A stretch of 64,000 nt of DNA, taken from contig NW_008709663.1 in the NCBI RefSeq assembly GCF_000327385.1, positions 207,135-271,134 on the forward strand, read 5' to 3'. A program made the position numbers and the translations under genes. The DNA comes from Lottia gigantea (lineage: Eukaryota; Mollusca; Gastropoda; Lottiidae). Below, in pieces: positions 11,901 through 22,829 of this stretch. Position 1 is the first letter of the stretch. Each line of letters opens with the position of its first letter. Below the pieces are notes generated by a model. The model worked only from the letters and a program-made list of their open reading frames with translations, did no database searches and had not been told where the DNA came from.

Positions 11901-14900
11901 TTCACATAATAAATTAAAGAGATTGTAAGGAGGTTTTTCTCAATTTGGAGAAATAGGAAACCTGCATCAATAACAGTTCATCTTATTTTCATATTCATTT
12001 GAAATATATTGATAAATAAATAATTATCTAGACATACTTTCACAACTCAATCAGAGCCACATGGAATCAAATTTCTCTGAAATCATTCATCTCTACGTAT
12101 CTATTTATTTATCTTCTTTGTAGCAAAGTCAACCCTGCTTGGCTGACAGTTTATCAGATTCACATAATAAATTAAAGAGATTGTAAGGAGGTTTTTCTCA
12201 ATTTGTTATGTGTATCGGGGACACTGATAACTGAAGGCTGAAACATTTAGTTTTTGAGGAATTGCAGGAACCACTCAATACACATTATTTTTTTTAGAAA
12301 AACCTGTTTACAATCCCTGTAAGTATTTATAGTAATTTCTACGACTATATCAAGTAAGTAATAGAATACATTAAACCAGAGACGCCGTTGTCAATGTCAA
12401 CTGTCTAATATTTTTATATCTCGGTTCAACAAAATACTCAAGTTAAAAACATCATTGATTTTATCTGAGTTTTTTCTTTTGAATTTCAATGAAACCCAGT
12501 AGAAAATCGATGGTTTATTTGAAACAATCGGAAGAACAATGGTTTAAATCTTTTATTATGAAATATTTAAAGGTCTACTGGGATACTATTCAGTACTTAT
12601 TACTAATCATAGGATTTGAACGACATATAGAAGCGAGGAGCACATATAACAAAACACAAGACAATAGTATGGAATATAACACACTTCTTTAAGAAGGTTG
12701 GGCACATAATGTTCACCAGGTGGAGTTTTACTAATCAGTAAGATAACAGTAGAAATATATACATAGATATACTCTTCCTTAATTATATATTCAATGTTCC
12801 ACGTGCTTATTAGCTCATAGAATATACCAACTCAACATTGTTAGCTAAGTGGACTTTCCTAAACGGATGTTAAGTTAACAAACAGCCAGAATATGCATAT
12901 TTAACGATGTGGATTCTCTGAAAGGGATGACACCCCAAAATGCCAAATTTATTATTTTTTTAGCTATATGGAAAAGTATGATTAGTTGACAAACCAAAAT
13001 ACAAAATTAACAACATTTTATCTATGTGGACTCTCTGAAAGGGATGCTGTGTTAAACTGAGGACACTCCAAAAGGAATGCTAAACATTCTTAGTTATCTT
13101 GTGATACTGAGTTCCCATCCAGTTTTTAGTGTCCCAGAAGGGAGAGCATGCCCTACCATAGTAACTGACTCTCAAATTAGTATTTCTGATTATATATGTG
13201 ACCCCGCACATCAAACCAGGTATTAAGTAGTATTTGGTGTATGTAGAACTATTAGTATATTTGGATTCCTGGCATCATCAGCTACATTTTGATACCAATT
13301 CCATCTCAATAGCTTTCTCTGTTCAGAAGATAGTCAATTCAATATCCAGATTTGAGTCTCCTTTAATACTTCACTTCCAGCTTATTACTGGGCAGTGCAT
13401 CTTAATACCTGATATGATGTGCGGGGTCACAAATTTGACTTACATTCTGTTTCTAAGGACAAGGTTGTTTAAACATTATAATACATATACATTCAAAGTC
13501 ATTCAAAGAGAAAACAAATGCTTGAAGCTTTCTTCTTCAATATGAAAAGGCAAAAAATGCCAGGATGTATGAACCAAACAATCAAATTTTGCTATATAAA
13601 TTAATCATTGTTTTTCCCCTCAATACATTTGATTTGATAAACAAATAGGCCCTCGTGTAGCCGTTTGATCATACTGCAATATCCTTGCTGGACCAAGGAA
13701 TATAAAAGTTAACTTCTGTCCAACAGAAAACATTGAAATAAAAGGTAAAAAAAATCTAAAAAATCTAAAAAATCTAAAAAAAATCAGTGACTTAAAATAA
13801 AAATTCAACTTACAGCATATTCAAAACTTGTATTGTATTCATGATCATTACATTTTATTCTTCTTTCTAATTCTGGAATTATGAAATATATATATTAAAT
13901 GGAATGAAATGGAGTTTTACATCCTACTTTTCTGCACTTGATACAGCTGATGAAGAAGAGCAATGATGATGTGGTGTGCAATATATCAAACTGTTAAAAG
14001 ATCTTAATAACACACAGGTTCTTGTTTCACTGTCCTATTTGATCGATTAGACACATGTTTTTTGTAAGCTGTTAAGATCTGATCTTTAGAAACAAGCATG
14101 GAAGCATCTAATTCAATTCAATTTATCTAATACAATAAGCAGGTTGAATTAAGTTTCATGAGGATCATTTCTTCCAGCTTGACTTTTGCCAAACCTCTTG
14201 ACATTGATCTTTACCAGATTATCTGTACCCATTTATAGATGGGTGGACTGGAATAATGAGGAAAGCTTGACTTTTGCCAAATCTCTTGACATTGATCTTT
14301 ACCAGATTATCTGTACCCATTTATAGATGGGTGGACTGGAATAATGAGGAAAGCTTGACTTTTGCCAAACCTCTTGACATTGATCTTTACCAGATTATCT
14401 GTACCCATTTATAGATGGGTGGACTGGAATAATGAGGAAAGCTTGACTTTTGCCAAACCTCTTGACATTGATCTTTACCAGATTATCTGTACCCATTTAT
14501 AGATGGGTGGACTGGAATAATGAGCAAAGATGACCTATTCAAGATCATCAGACTTTCACACTCCTGAATTAGAACACACAACCACCATTTTATCAAAGTA
14601 ACCAAGCCAATGATATCATGTAAAATTTCCAGTGGTTTAGCTGACTGTGTTACCAGAACCCCTCAACAAGACCTATCTATAACATTTTTTTAAGGAATTC
14701 CTCCTTTTTATCTGTTTTAACACTATATTCTGTGATATAGGACTATTATTGACAGTATAATGATGTTTTGTAAAGGAATGTCGGAAGTTACAGGGTGAAT
14801 TACGAGAACATATCGTGATACTAGAGATAAACAACATAACTGTTACTACAACAATTAAATAGTATTGATCTTAACACAAATCATTTTACATATAGGAATA

Positions 14901-17900
14901 GAATGAACAGATGGATGGATGGATGGATGGATGGATGGATGGATGGATGGATGGATGGATGGATGGATGGATGAATAAATGAATGAATGGATGAAATGGA
15001 TTGTTGATGGATGAATGAATGAATGAATTGTGGATGGATGGTGGATTGTGGAGAATGGATGGATGAATGAATGAATGAATGAATGTTTTTGACAACAAGG
15101 TATCGATTTAAACATACATCATATTAGATATAGTCATGGGATGGATGGATGAATGAATGAATGATCAGGTAAACAAATGCTAGGGAGAGAGAGTAATAAA
15201 TGAATAATAAGAGAAGTGTTCTAAGATAATTGAAAGGTATTGATCTAAACAATAGATAGATATTTAGATTGGTTGTTAGAATCTTTCTGTTGGAATGAAT
15301 GTTGACAAGGATTGTCAATCAGATTATACATAAACAAAACTAATACCATAACTACCGAAAACACTGGCAATGGAATGAGATATCGACGGACCAAGTGCAC
15401 AGGCATACTATCACAATCTCTATTGGGCTTTAGATTGCATGTTTAACTTAACCTCTCTAGCCTATGTATGTAAGGAAGATCTATTTCTATTTGAAAGTAG
15501 AAAACTTTCCAGATTTTGTACAGTGACAATATCAGGCTTCCGAGACTGGGGGTACAAATAGGGGGCAGACTGACTCAATCGGGGGACAACTGCTGAGGCT
15601 GAATTCAAATTTTGGCTACTCTGTGGGGTGCAAACAACTTCTACAAATGCCCCCCTCTACCCACACTGATTTTGTATGTGTATAAGGAACACTAATAGTT
15701 TCTATTTGAAAGTAGAAAGTTTTCTAGCCACCTTATATTCCACAAAAGTTTTTGAGCCTTTGTATGTGTATCAGAAACACTTACTATTTAAGATAAAGAT
15801 TCAAAATAGATTTCCCAGCCTTTGTACTTCTATCATGAACACTTAATGCTTCTATTTAAGGTAGGAATTAAAGAACCTTTGTTCTTGTAACAGGAACACA
15901 TAAAGCTATTTTCCGATTTATAAAACAAATGCAGGTTGTCAATAGTTATGAGGCAATATTCATGAATAAATCAATGAGTAACATTTAAAGTGAATTAACA
16001 GAGTTTTCAGGGTGAATACCATCAGAATATGATACACTAATACATTATTAAATAGCAATATACACTTATAACACTCTCAATAACATGATCTGATATTGTT
16101 TTCTGTGCTTTGTTTCAGAGAGTCCACATAGCTAATAATGATGATGATATTTTAAGTCTCTATTGTAATCTAACAAGTTTTCTAACAAAGGCCTGTCCCA
16201 AAGGTAGTATTTTTAACCAATCAATGCTTGTCAGTTAGAACACATTGCATTATAAAATAAGGAAATGTAGAGTGATATAGAAATACCACTGTTAATATAG
16301 TACTCAATACATCAATTGTAGAGCGATATAGAAATACCACTGTTAAAATAGAGCTCAATACATCAATTGTAGATCAATATAGAAATACCTCTGTTAAAAT
16401 AGTACTCAATACATCAATTGTAGAGCGATATAGAAATACCACTGTTAAAATAGTGCTCAATAGATCAATTGTAGAGCAATATAGAAAAACCACTGTTAAT
16501 ATAGTACTCAATACATCAATTGTAGAGTGATATAGAAATACCACTGTTAATATAGTACTCAATACATCAATTGTAGAGCGATATAGAAATACCACTGTTA
16601 AAATAGTGCTCAATACATCAATTTTAGAGTGATACAGAAATACCGCTGTTAAAATAGTGCTCAATATATCAATTGTAGAGAGATATAGAAATACCACTGT
16701 TAATATAGTACTCAATACATCAATTGTAGAGTGATGTAGAAATACCACTGTTAAAATAGTGCTCAATATATCAATTGTAGAGTGATATAGAAATACCACT
16801 GTTAATATAGTACTCAATACATCAATTGTAGAGTGATATAGAAATATTATAACAGAATTTGAATCAGGTCAGCTGATCACATAGCGTGAAACAATAATAA
16901 CAACATGTTTCAAGTCATTTTCATGTGATTGAAACCTGTCATACACTAGAAACTTTCTTACCAAACTGTGTTTCTGTACTGGTATCATCATCAGTAACCT
17001 CTTTCGTCTTAATATCAGACATCTTGATCATCTCTTTGATTAAGGCTTGATCACCTTATAATTTCCATATTCCTAACTGATCCTGATCCTAACCAAACCA
17101 TTACAGGGATCATTTTACCAGTATCATTCACTCAAATTCCAACACTTGTCACTTCCAAATATGGAACAGGACAAAATTCCTTCAGATCTTCCCTTTAAGA
17201 TATAGGAAATATACTTGCAATATACAGTTACCTTAAAATCACATGCAACACACTAAAATTAAGTTTGCATTCTTTTTTCCAGAAATTTATATGAAATATC
17301 CCCTAAAAAATTGCACACACAGCACAGATGTTTTCCACACCTCTTGCCTCCAAATTCATCAAATTTCTTCCCTTAATTATCTAAATCATAAGAAATTTAT
17401 GTGCAAAATGGTAATATTTAATATCCACAACTCTGATTTATAACAATTACATTAATCCTTTCACAAATATACAAGCTATAAACCTCAGAATATTAATAAT
17501 AATTTGTATACCAAATGTCTAAAAACTGTGCATTATACACACAAATATGTGGCTAATGTACACATAAATTTTGATATTTGATGTCAGTTTGGCAACGAAG
17601 CAATAAAATCAGGAAGTTATTCAGAATGGATGAAAATTCACAGATTCATTAGCTTGGATCTTAAACAGGCTTAGTTGAATTGATTGAAATCTGTTTTAAA
17701 ACGGTTCGCAGTAAGTTTTCAGTGTAATATAAATCAGTTTCAATTACGAGAATGAACTTAAATAGTTAATGTTTGATCAGGAAGAGTAAACCTTGGTAAA
17801 ATTCCCAGATATACTGACAATCTTGTATTAAGTATATATTATATTCCTGATAGTCTAATATGCCACAGTAGGGGTCCTATGAGATTCTAGAGGAGATATC

Positions 17901-20020
17901 TTCAATTATATTCATATCATTATCTTAGGCTCTTCAGTATAATTAACATATTTACTATTTCCTTCTTTGTCTTAAAGTGCACATCACAGTAGTTATAAAC
18001 AGAACTTTAATCCTGTATCCTGTACCAGTACTTTCTGTTGAATAATAACTTGTTACCTTTCAACCATCCTTATTGCTACAATAAGTGAATTCTAGTGCCT
18101 TCTATTGAATTGTAATGTTTTACTTTTAATCACTGATCTTCTTCAATTAGTAAACATAACTTTAACCCTGTGCCAGTGCTTTCTGTTGAATAGTAACTTG
18201 TAACTTTCAACCACCCTAACCTCTACAATTAGTGAACATGACAGCTTTAACCCTGTTCCAGTGCTTTCAATTAAATAGTAACTTGTAACTTTCAACCACA
18301 CTAACCTCTAAATTAGTGAACATGACAGCTTTAACCCTGTTCCAGTGCCTTCTGTTGAATATTAACTTAACTTTTAATCACCCTAACCTCTACAACTAGT
18401 AAACATAACTTTAACCCTGTGCCAGTGCCTTCTGTATTAACTTGTAACTTTTAATCACTGATGTCTATAACACTGGAATCACATGGTCTCAATACAGTCA
18501 CTTCTAAAGACTAGTATAAACAATTCTTTTATCCAACATTGGCACCACTAGAATATTCTAGTACAATTCAGTACACAAAGGTTACAGACTAATAATTGAA
18601 TTTCCAGAAACTGGTTCCAAGCATCATAATAACATAACAAAGTAAGAGATTTTAAAACAAGTACTAGTACTACTTTTGAATTCATTCTACAGAAAAAGGT
18701 TCACAAAATAGTGATATATATTCCATTAAAGGAATGTGTTCGAACATCATATTTGCTTTACCAGCGGAGAGACAATATTATTCCAGTTCTAATCATCTTT
18801 TATCACAATCTGAATACCATCAGACTGAATATTTGACAAGTTATCTTCATAATTAATTGTCTACAACTACTGAAGCCAAATATCTGTCTCTACTACGTCC
18901 ACATGGCTGGGCATTTATGTGCAGTAACGTCTGCATGATCTCAACAACCATCCTTGATCAAACATTCACAAATGATGTTCAGATGATCCCAAATTCACAC
19001 AGACATTTTAAGGTTCCAATCAGACATTGCTAAATAATACAACCAAAACATACTCTATTACACATTAAATACCCTCCAGGACAACTCTCTCACCAAAATT
19101 ATACCACTGAATACAGATTGCTATAGAAATGGTTAATATCACCATCACAAGTTTACTGTCAAAGACTGGCTAATTCTTACAATGTAGTCATACTCTATCC
19201 ACATTAAATACCCTCCAGGACAACTCTTTCACCAAAATTATTCCACTGAATACAGATTGGTATAGAAATGGTTAATATCACCATCACAAGTTAAAGACTT
19301 GTTAAATCATACAACCATCATGCTCTTACTCTATCCACAATAAAACTATCACGAAATTTTTTACACTGGATTGGTTTGGAAATGGTCAATATACCGCCAT
19401 CACAAGTTTACAGTCAGACACTAGCTAATTCTAAATTAGATAGAGATGGCAGATGCTAAAGACTAGATATTGATATCACAGTCTACAACTCATTGGAATA
19501 ATACCATTATTACTCTTTACACATGGTTTATCATGAGACTAGAATCGTGAATGAACGAATTTATGAATGAATGACTGAATTTGGCATGTAAAATGTATCA
19601 AATATAATGTTAGAAAGACAGAAAATAAAGGAATGTATGAATTATTGTCTTCTGATTTAGAATGAATGAATGAATGAATGGATGTTGGGGAAAGGGACAG
19701 ATGGCCAGAAAATAAATGAACAGGGGATAGATCTTGAAAATGAATGAATGAATGAATGAATGATTGAACAAATGAATAAATGAATGAATGAATGAATGAT
19801 TGAACAAATGAATGAATGAATGAATGAATGAATGAATGAATGAATGACCTTGTGAATTGCTTGTAGGATATATAAAATAATGTTTGGAAAAATTGACCAA
19901 AATAATAAATCGATTAATGTTTAGAAAGATGGACAGATATGAATGAATGAATGAATGTCTACAGAAAAAGAACGAATGTATCTTACCTGGAGGTTTCTCC
20001 TTTTTCCAACATGCCTTCAT
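5893..20020 (-). CDS. ATP8B: P4-ATPase phospholipid flippase, ATP8B class, 5' part only (alternative first and M2 exons)
   Basis: P4-ATPases move phospholipids from the outer to the cytosolic leaflet of membranes. Coding exons on the minus strand, in transcription order: 19987-20020 (start [11 protein letters not shown]) or 16962-17022 (start MSDIKTKEV), then 13814-13872, 10355-10468, then 8485-8583 or 5893-5991. The joined protein reads an N-terminal tail, [14 protein letters not shown] (family: ERxxKANDREYN), [30 protein letters not shown], then the first transmembrane helix, the M1-M2 loop and M2 ending in KDAxDDF. The SKYN...TFLPxNLFEQF and TTVxPLVxVL...KDAxDD blocks point to ATP8B rather than ATP8A, ATP10 or ATP11. 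All introns are GT-AG and phases agree throughout. The next expected block (RHxxDxxVNNR) and the catalytic DKTG domain are not in the window, so the gene continues past the left edge. Seen: exons and phases. Known: family motifs. Inferred: class and isoforms. Confidence 0.87.
6785..7530 (+). repeat. 18-bp minisatellite (about 40 units)
   Basis: The unit is TATCAAAATAGAACTGAC with variants. Because 18 is divisible by three, the minus strand shows long open frames rich in F-Y-F-D-S, which I read as artefacts. It lies downstream of flippase exon a and upstream of exon b, that is, in the intron between the two alternative exons. Confidence 0.93.
8485..8583 (-). CDS. ATP8B: Flippase alternative M1-M2 exon, copy a
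   Basis: This 99-nt exon (33 codons, phase 0 to 0) has acceptor ATACCGTAG and donor TTC then GTAAGT. It encodes [18 protein letters not shown] then [15 protein letters not shown]: the end of M1, the lumenal M1-M2 loop with the family IPxxSS motif, and M2 up to the KDAxDD segment. It is the nearer of two homologous exons and matches the 5893-5991 exon in length, phase and 20 of 33 residues. The acceptor has a weaker pyrimidine tract than that copy. Confidence 0.85.
8630..9020 (+). repeat. GATG/GGAT-rich tetranucleotide satellite
   Basis: Long runs of GGATGGAT with diverged GAATGAAT and GGATTGAT stretches begin 45 bp from flippase exon a on its upstream (acceptor) side. Confidence 0.9.
9395..9610 (+). 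mobile_element. SINE-B copy
   Basis: Same module order as the 3,655 copy: GACCTCGAATAAGTCATC, AGTCAACCATTCTG, GGGAAAGATCAATG, TTATCCTTTTAAATAGG and TTTCTTTC end. An AGGTCAAAGGTCA motif lies just upstream (9,350). 9,610-10,354 has no recognised feature. Confidence 0.6.
10355..10468 (-). CDS. ATP8B: Flippase constant exon: M1 entry segment
   Basis: This 114-nt exon (38 codons, phase 0 at both ends) has acceptor TATATTTTCAG and donor CAG then GTAAGC. It encodes [24 protein letters not shown] and [14 protein letters not shown], the almost invariant lead-in to the first transmembrane helix of P4-ATPases. It ends in Gln. In P4-ATPases residues at this point of M1 help choose the lipid headgroup, and here the residue after Gln is supplied by whichever alternative exon follows. 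Confidence 0.9.
10728..11462 (+). repeat. ATCT-based minisatellite
   Basis: Repeats of CTTTTCATTAATTCATC followed by TATCTATCTAT or TATCTATTTAT, unit about 27-32 bp, fill 730 bp. The length differences come from the number of TATC steps. Confidence 0.92.
11684..12203 (+). repeat. 258-bp tandem duplication, apparently identical copies
   Basis: Copy 1 starts at 11684 (AATTTGGAGAAATAGG) and copy 2 at 11942. I read no difference between them, including GAGCCACATGGAATC and GTAAGGAGGTTTTTCTC. An older diverged relative begins at about 11,467. The duplication is very recent or an assembly artefact. Confidence 0.88.
12830..13160. repeat. Diverged tandem units with ATGTGGACTCTCTGAAA
   Basis: Units of about 60-130 bp contain AGCTATGTGGACTTTCC or TATGTGGACTCTCTGAAAGG followed by GACAAACCAAAATACAAA. 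Related units occur at about 16,110, 26,990-27,200 and 28,430-28,660. Confidence 0.5.
13197..13431. mobile_element. 235-bp MITE with TGTGACCCCGCACATCA inverted ends
   Basis: The left end is TGTGACCCCGCACATCAAAC and the right end inverts to TGTGACCCCGCACATCATAT; both continue into CAGGTATTAAG, giving inverted repeats of about 31 bp with two mismatches. A second copy in the same orientation lies at 30537-30773. No coding capacity. Confidence 0.8.
13814..13872 (-). CDS. ATP8B: Flippase constant exon: N-terminal conserved block
   Basis: This 59-nt exon is bounded by ATTCCAG and a GTAAGT donor. It starts in phase 1, ends in phase 0 and encodes [19 protein letters not shown] after a split Glu. This corresponds to the conserved segment just before M1 in ATP8B proteins (human pattern ERxxKANDREYNxxFQYA). 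The usual Ala of KAND is Cys here. Confidence 0.82.
13898..13990 (-). mobile_element. SINE-A 3' fragment
   Basis: It reads AAATGGAGTTTTACATCC, TACTTTTCTGCACTTGAT, GATGAAGAAGAG on the plus strand, so the element is reversed. It lies just upstream of the 13814-13872 flippase exon, 25 bp from its acceptor. Confidence 0.6.
14160..14640 (-). repeat. SINE-B with an internal 88-bp tandem array (4 units)
   Basis: AGCTTGACTTTTGCCAAAC starts units at 14176, 14264, 14352 and 14440, exactly 88 bp apart and nearly identical. After the fourth unit the sequence runs on into the remaining SINE-B body (GATGACCTATTCAAGATC ... TATCAAAGTAACCAAGCC). So one segment of a SINE has been amplified in place. Confidence 0.85.
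14905..15165 (+). repeat. (GGAT)n and (GAAT)n microsatellite
   Basis: A nearly pure GGAT run at 14,910-14,970 is followed by GAAT/GGAT mixtures. Reverse-strand open frames rich in H-P-S-I are artefacts. 15,165-16,260 holds no recognised gene. Confidence 0.92.
16268..16846 (+). repeat. 51-bp minisatellite (about 11-12 units)
   Basis: The unit contains AGAGTGATATAGAAATACCA, CTGTTAATATAGTACTCAA and TACATCAATTGT. Variants alternate AATATAGTACTC with AAAATAGTGCTC, which suggests two-unit amplification steps. The array ends 116 bp from flippase exon B. Confidence 0.92.
16962..17022 (-). CDS. ATP8B: Flippase alternative first coding exon B (start MSDIKTKEV)
   Basis: From ATG at 17022 the frame reads [20 protein letters not shown] and stops at a strong donor (TTTG then GTAAGA). 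An in-frame ATG also occurs three codons upstream (17031). The donor is phase 1, the same as exon A, so both join the 13814-13872 exon in frame. No convincing polypyrimidine tract and AG precedes it, so it is more likely a first exon from an internal promoter than a spliced internal exon. The acidic, Ser/Thr-rich tail differs sharply from the basic tail of exon A. No sequence match was available, so this is inferred from phase, donor and composition. Confidence 0.5.
17060..17980. other. No recognised feature
   Basis: AT-rich sequence upstream of alternative exon B. It would contain any internal promoter for that exon, but no TATA box or known element stands out. Confidence 0.35.
17980..18475 (+). 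repeat. About five diverged units, 80-90 bp
   Basis: Each unit carries ACTTTAACCCTGTGCCAGTG, CCTTCTGTTGAATAGTAAC, TTGTAACTTTCAACCACC. One inverted unit occurs alone at about 30,275-30,340, so the monomer is also dispersed. Confidence 0.75.
19035..19420 (+). repeat. Three tandem units of about 120-130 bp
   Basis: Each contains ACATTAAATACCCTCCAGGA, ACCAAAATTATACCACTGAA and TGGTTAATATCACCATCAC. The third unit is more diverged. Confidence 0.7.
19550..19965 (+). repeat. (AATG)n microsatellite blocks
   Basis: AATGAATGAATG runs at 19,660, 19,740-19,850 and 19,935 lie immediately downstream of flippase exon A. Confidence 0.9.
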
Positions 20021-20038
20021 GATTATAATTCATTTATA
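19987..20038 (-). CDS. ATP8B: Flippase first coding exon A (start [11 protein letters not shown])
   Basis: This 52-nt exon lies between a good acceptor (TTCTTTTTTCAG) and a good donor (CCAG then GTAAGA). The only ATG is at 20020, 18 nt into the exon. It gives eleven codons, a short lysine-rich start, and ends in phase 1, so the split codon G+AA at the 13814-13872 exon makes Glu. It sits beside an (AATG)n tract. Presence of a true acceptor means a further 5' exon must exist, which fits the one at about 29,679. Confidence 0.68.
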
Positions 20039-20452
20039 CTGAAAAAAGAAGACAAATGAATTAAAACTAAAACGACCCATACTTTAAAAAAACAAGAATG
20101 TGATAAGATATCCAATATGAAGTTAACTGATTAATATTCTTATCAACGAGGGGTGTGGTTAAAATATTGGATCGATTCAATGACAGGTGCCCCTTGTAAC
20201 ATTTAACGTTACACTCCAACATTTGTCTGTGAAGGCTATATTGAGATTATATTTTAAATATGTATCTTATATCATTCCTAATAATCTCTGAGACAGTCTG
20301 CCGACCCTAAACACCCTCTCCATTAATTTAGCAATAACCCTTCCCCACCCCTCCCTCCTTTCCTTCTTACAAATATCGAAAGTTGGGAAAATAAATGTCG
20401 TATTTACCAGGTAAGACACAATAGAATTAAGTATTTTTAAAGGAATTATGTG

Positions 20453-20541
20453 ATTTTTGTACATTTCTAGTATTTCTAAAGACTATTTACATATATTCAA
20501 GACTCAAATCACCAAAAATGGTGCATCTGTTCCTTTAAGTG
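20453..20541 (-). mobile_element. End fragment of the TTAAAGGGAC MITE family
   Basis: Reversed, it reads TTAAAGGAACAGATGCACCA, then GAGTCTTGAATATATGTAAA and TAGTCTTTAGAAATAC, matching the first 90 bp of the copies at 27,850 and 63,635. Confidence 0.55.
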
Positions 20542-20939
20542 ATTCAATTTAGACTTAAAGTGTTTCGTCAAACTTCACAAAAATGGGAATTGTGACTAAA
20601 TTCTTGTTAAGAAAACTATCAGACTTACCAGGTAAGACACAATAATAATGGTTGTAGCAGTATATCCATCTGTCATAGGAATTATCACTTACTCCACCTG
20701 GACCAATCTAATCTCTATCTATAATATATAATATACCCTTAATTAATACATAGCAATTAGTACAGATGATAATTAGACCTCTTTATTCTATTGTCTGTAT
20801 TAAGGACCCTTAGGCCCAGCGCACACGACAAGAATTTTGTCTGCGAAACAATGTTTCAGTCTGTTGTGTGCACTAATTAAATACATTTTTAAGAAATATT
20901 TACTGTCCTTAACCAATCAATAAACAATAATATCTCTTC

Positions 20940-21480
20940 TCATGAAATAAGAAGCTATCTGTTTACACATACAGTTTGTCAAATACTTTATTGCTGATGG
21001 CAATTTCAGCCACCTGTAACAATTTCCAGATTGTGAATATGACACATGGTTTGTCAACGATATGTCATACAACTTACTACCAAACCATTTGACATTGCTT
21101 AATTTCAATAGACCAATTCAGTTATCTATGATACTTTCCAGATTGTGAATATGGCACATGGTTTGTCAACAATCAAACACAACTCCCTGAGCATGAACCA
21201 TCTGACAGTGCTTAGTTTCAATGGAACAATTCAGTTACTTGTAATACTTTCCAGATTGTAAATATGGTACATGGTTTTCACAGTTCATCATAAAACTTAC
21301 TACTAAAGATCTTTATTTCAGTAGGTCAATTTCAGGTACCTGTAACACTTTCCAGAATGGAAATATGAGACATGATTTGTCTTTCTACTAAATCATTTAA
21401 TAGTGCTTATTTCAATGTAGCAACATAAGCTACCCGTAACGCTTTCCAGATTCAAAATTACATATAATAGTCAACAATTA
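20940..21480 (+). repeat. About five diverged tandem units, 110-120 bp
   Basis: Each has CACCTGTAACAATTTCCAGA, TTGTGAATATGACACATGG and TTTGTCAACGATATG. Identity falls along the array, so it is older than the 88-bp array at 14,176. Confidence 0.7.
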
Positions 21481-21689
21481 AACAAAACTATATTGTAGTA
21501 ACCACCATCTATTTGTGTTTCAGGAAGACATTATATCCTACTCTAGTTGTAATATATCCCTTAATTAAGACATCAATTAATTAGGACCTTAATTAAGCTA
21601 TGGTAATATTGTCTGGTGTCACATTATTTATATCTCTAGCAGTTTTAATCAACTCATTTCATACATATTAATATAGCTAGAACATGACC

Positions 21690-22250
21690 TGATAAATTTT
21701 TCCTAAAACGTGTTTCCAAAACACGTCAGTCATGATAAGAGCTCTAGTCAAAAAGCTAACATTTAGTCCTATATTGGCTCTATTAAAATGTAAGACCACA
21801 TTTCTATAACTAGCTGACTTGATGAAGATTGTGTATCTGAAACATGTATCAACAGCATGAGATAAGCTCTAGTCAATTAGCTAACATTCAGTCCTATATT
21901 GGAAAATCAAATCTCATTTCTATAACTCAGGGATACCAGTGAGGAATGAAAAAAATAGAGGAAATGGAAAATATCAGGTGAATGTAAAGAGGACCACAGA
22001 CTCTCATGTAAGGTATAGGGGGAAATTTTACCATTTTAACATGCTTTGGAAGTCATTTCCCATACAGAAATTTTTTTTATTCCTAAAACAAAATTTTAAA
22101 AGGTTTTATTTGAAAATAAAAAAAAAAACGTCCAGAAAAATAGAGGAATTCCTCTACAAAGAGGAAGTCTGGGATCTCTGATAACTAGCTGTCCTGATGT
22201 GGATCTATAACACTCTAGTCAATAAGTTCATTAAGCATTAAGAGTTCAGT
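21690..22250 (+). repeat. Two to three diverged copies of about 130 bp
   Basis: AGCTAACATTTAGTCCTATA, TTGGCTCTATTAAAATG and ATTTCTATAACTAGCTGAC recur at about 21,740, 21,860 and 22,180. A relative of GTGTATCTGAAACATGTATC appears again near 56,445. Confidence 0.55.
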
Positions 22251-22829
22251 CTAATTCAGGCTCGTTAAAGGTTGTCATAATATCTGCTAACAAGTATTAC
22301 TATATCTAAGATGAATGTCCTCTCATATAGTTGCTATATCTTTCAGTGAATAGAGCATTTGATTGATAGAATGTCATAATGACCTTGAACATTTTTTACA
22401 TAAAAATTTCATCAGATCATGGAGGAAGTATTATATTTCTTTGCACGTGTCCTCTCAACTTACCCAAACACAACATAGGTACATATATACAATTGAAATA
22501 TTTTAAGATCACATGATGAATTAAAAATCTAAACAAAAGAAGAATAAATAATAAACTTGGATTCGGATTGCAAAGCAATAAACGGACCACTCAAATTAAA
22601 CAGAAACCACCTTCAATATCACATGATATCTTAAGAAACAGCAGATTTAGGTGTTACAACGCTGAATCATCAAATATATATTTGTTTTGTGATAAATTAA
22701 AAACATTGCGAAATCTGAGTATTTATAACTAAGTTACCCATCTTAACAACACGAATAGCTAGCTGATAACAACTTGTCGTTTTATGAATTCAGATAATTA
22801 ACCAGGGTTGCTGATTTAGCTCTTTATAC

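Noticed and set aside
13234-13545. 103-codon plus-strand frame
   Set aside because: Mostly inside the 13197-13431 MITE.
16374-16817. 147-codon repeated frame ([10 protein letters not shown])
   Set aside because: 51-bp minisatellite with a period divisible by three; no other gene signal.
20395-20645. Two passages with ACCAGGTAAGACACAATA that look like donors
   Set aside because: They are a direct repeat of about 225 bp spacing; no open frame leads into either.
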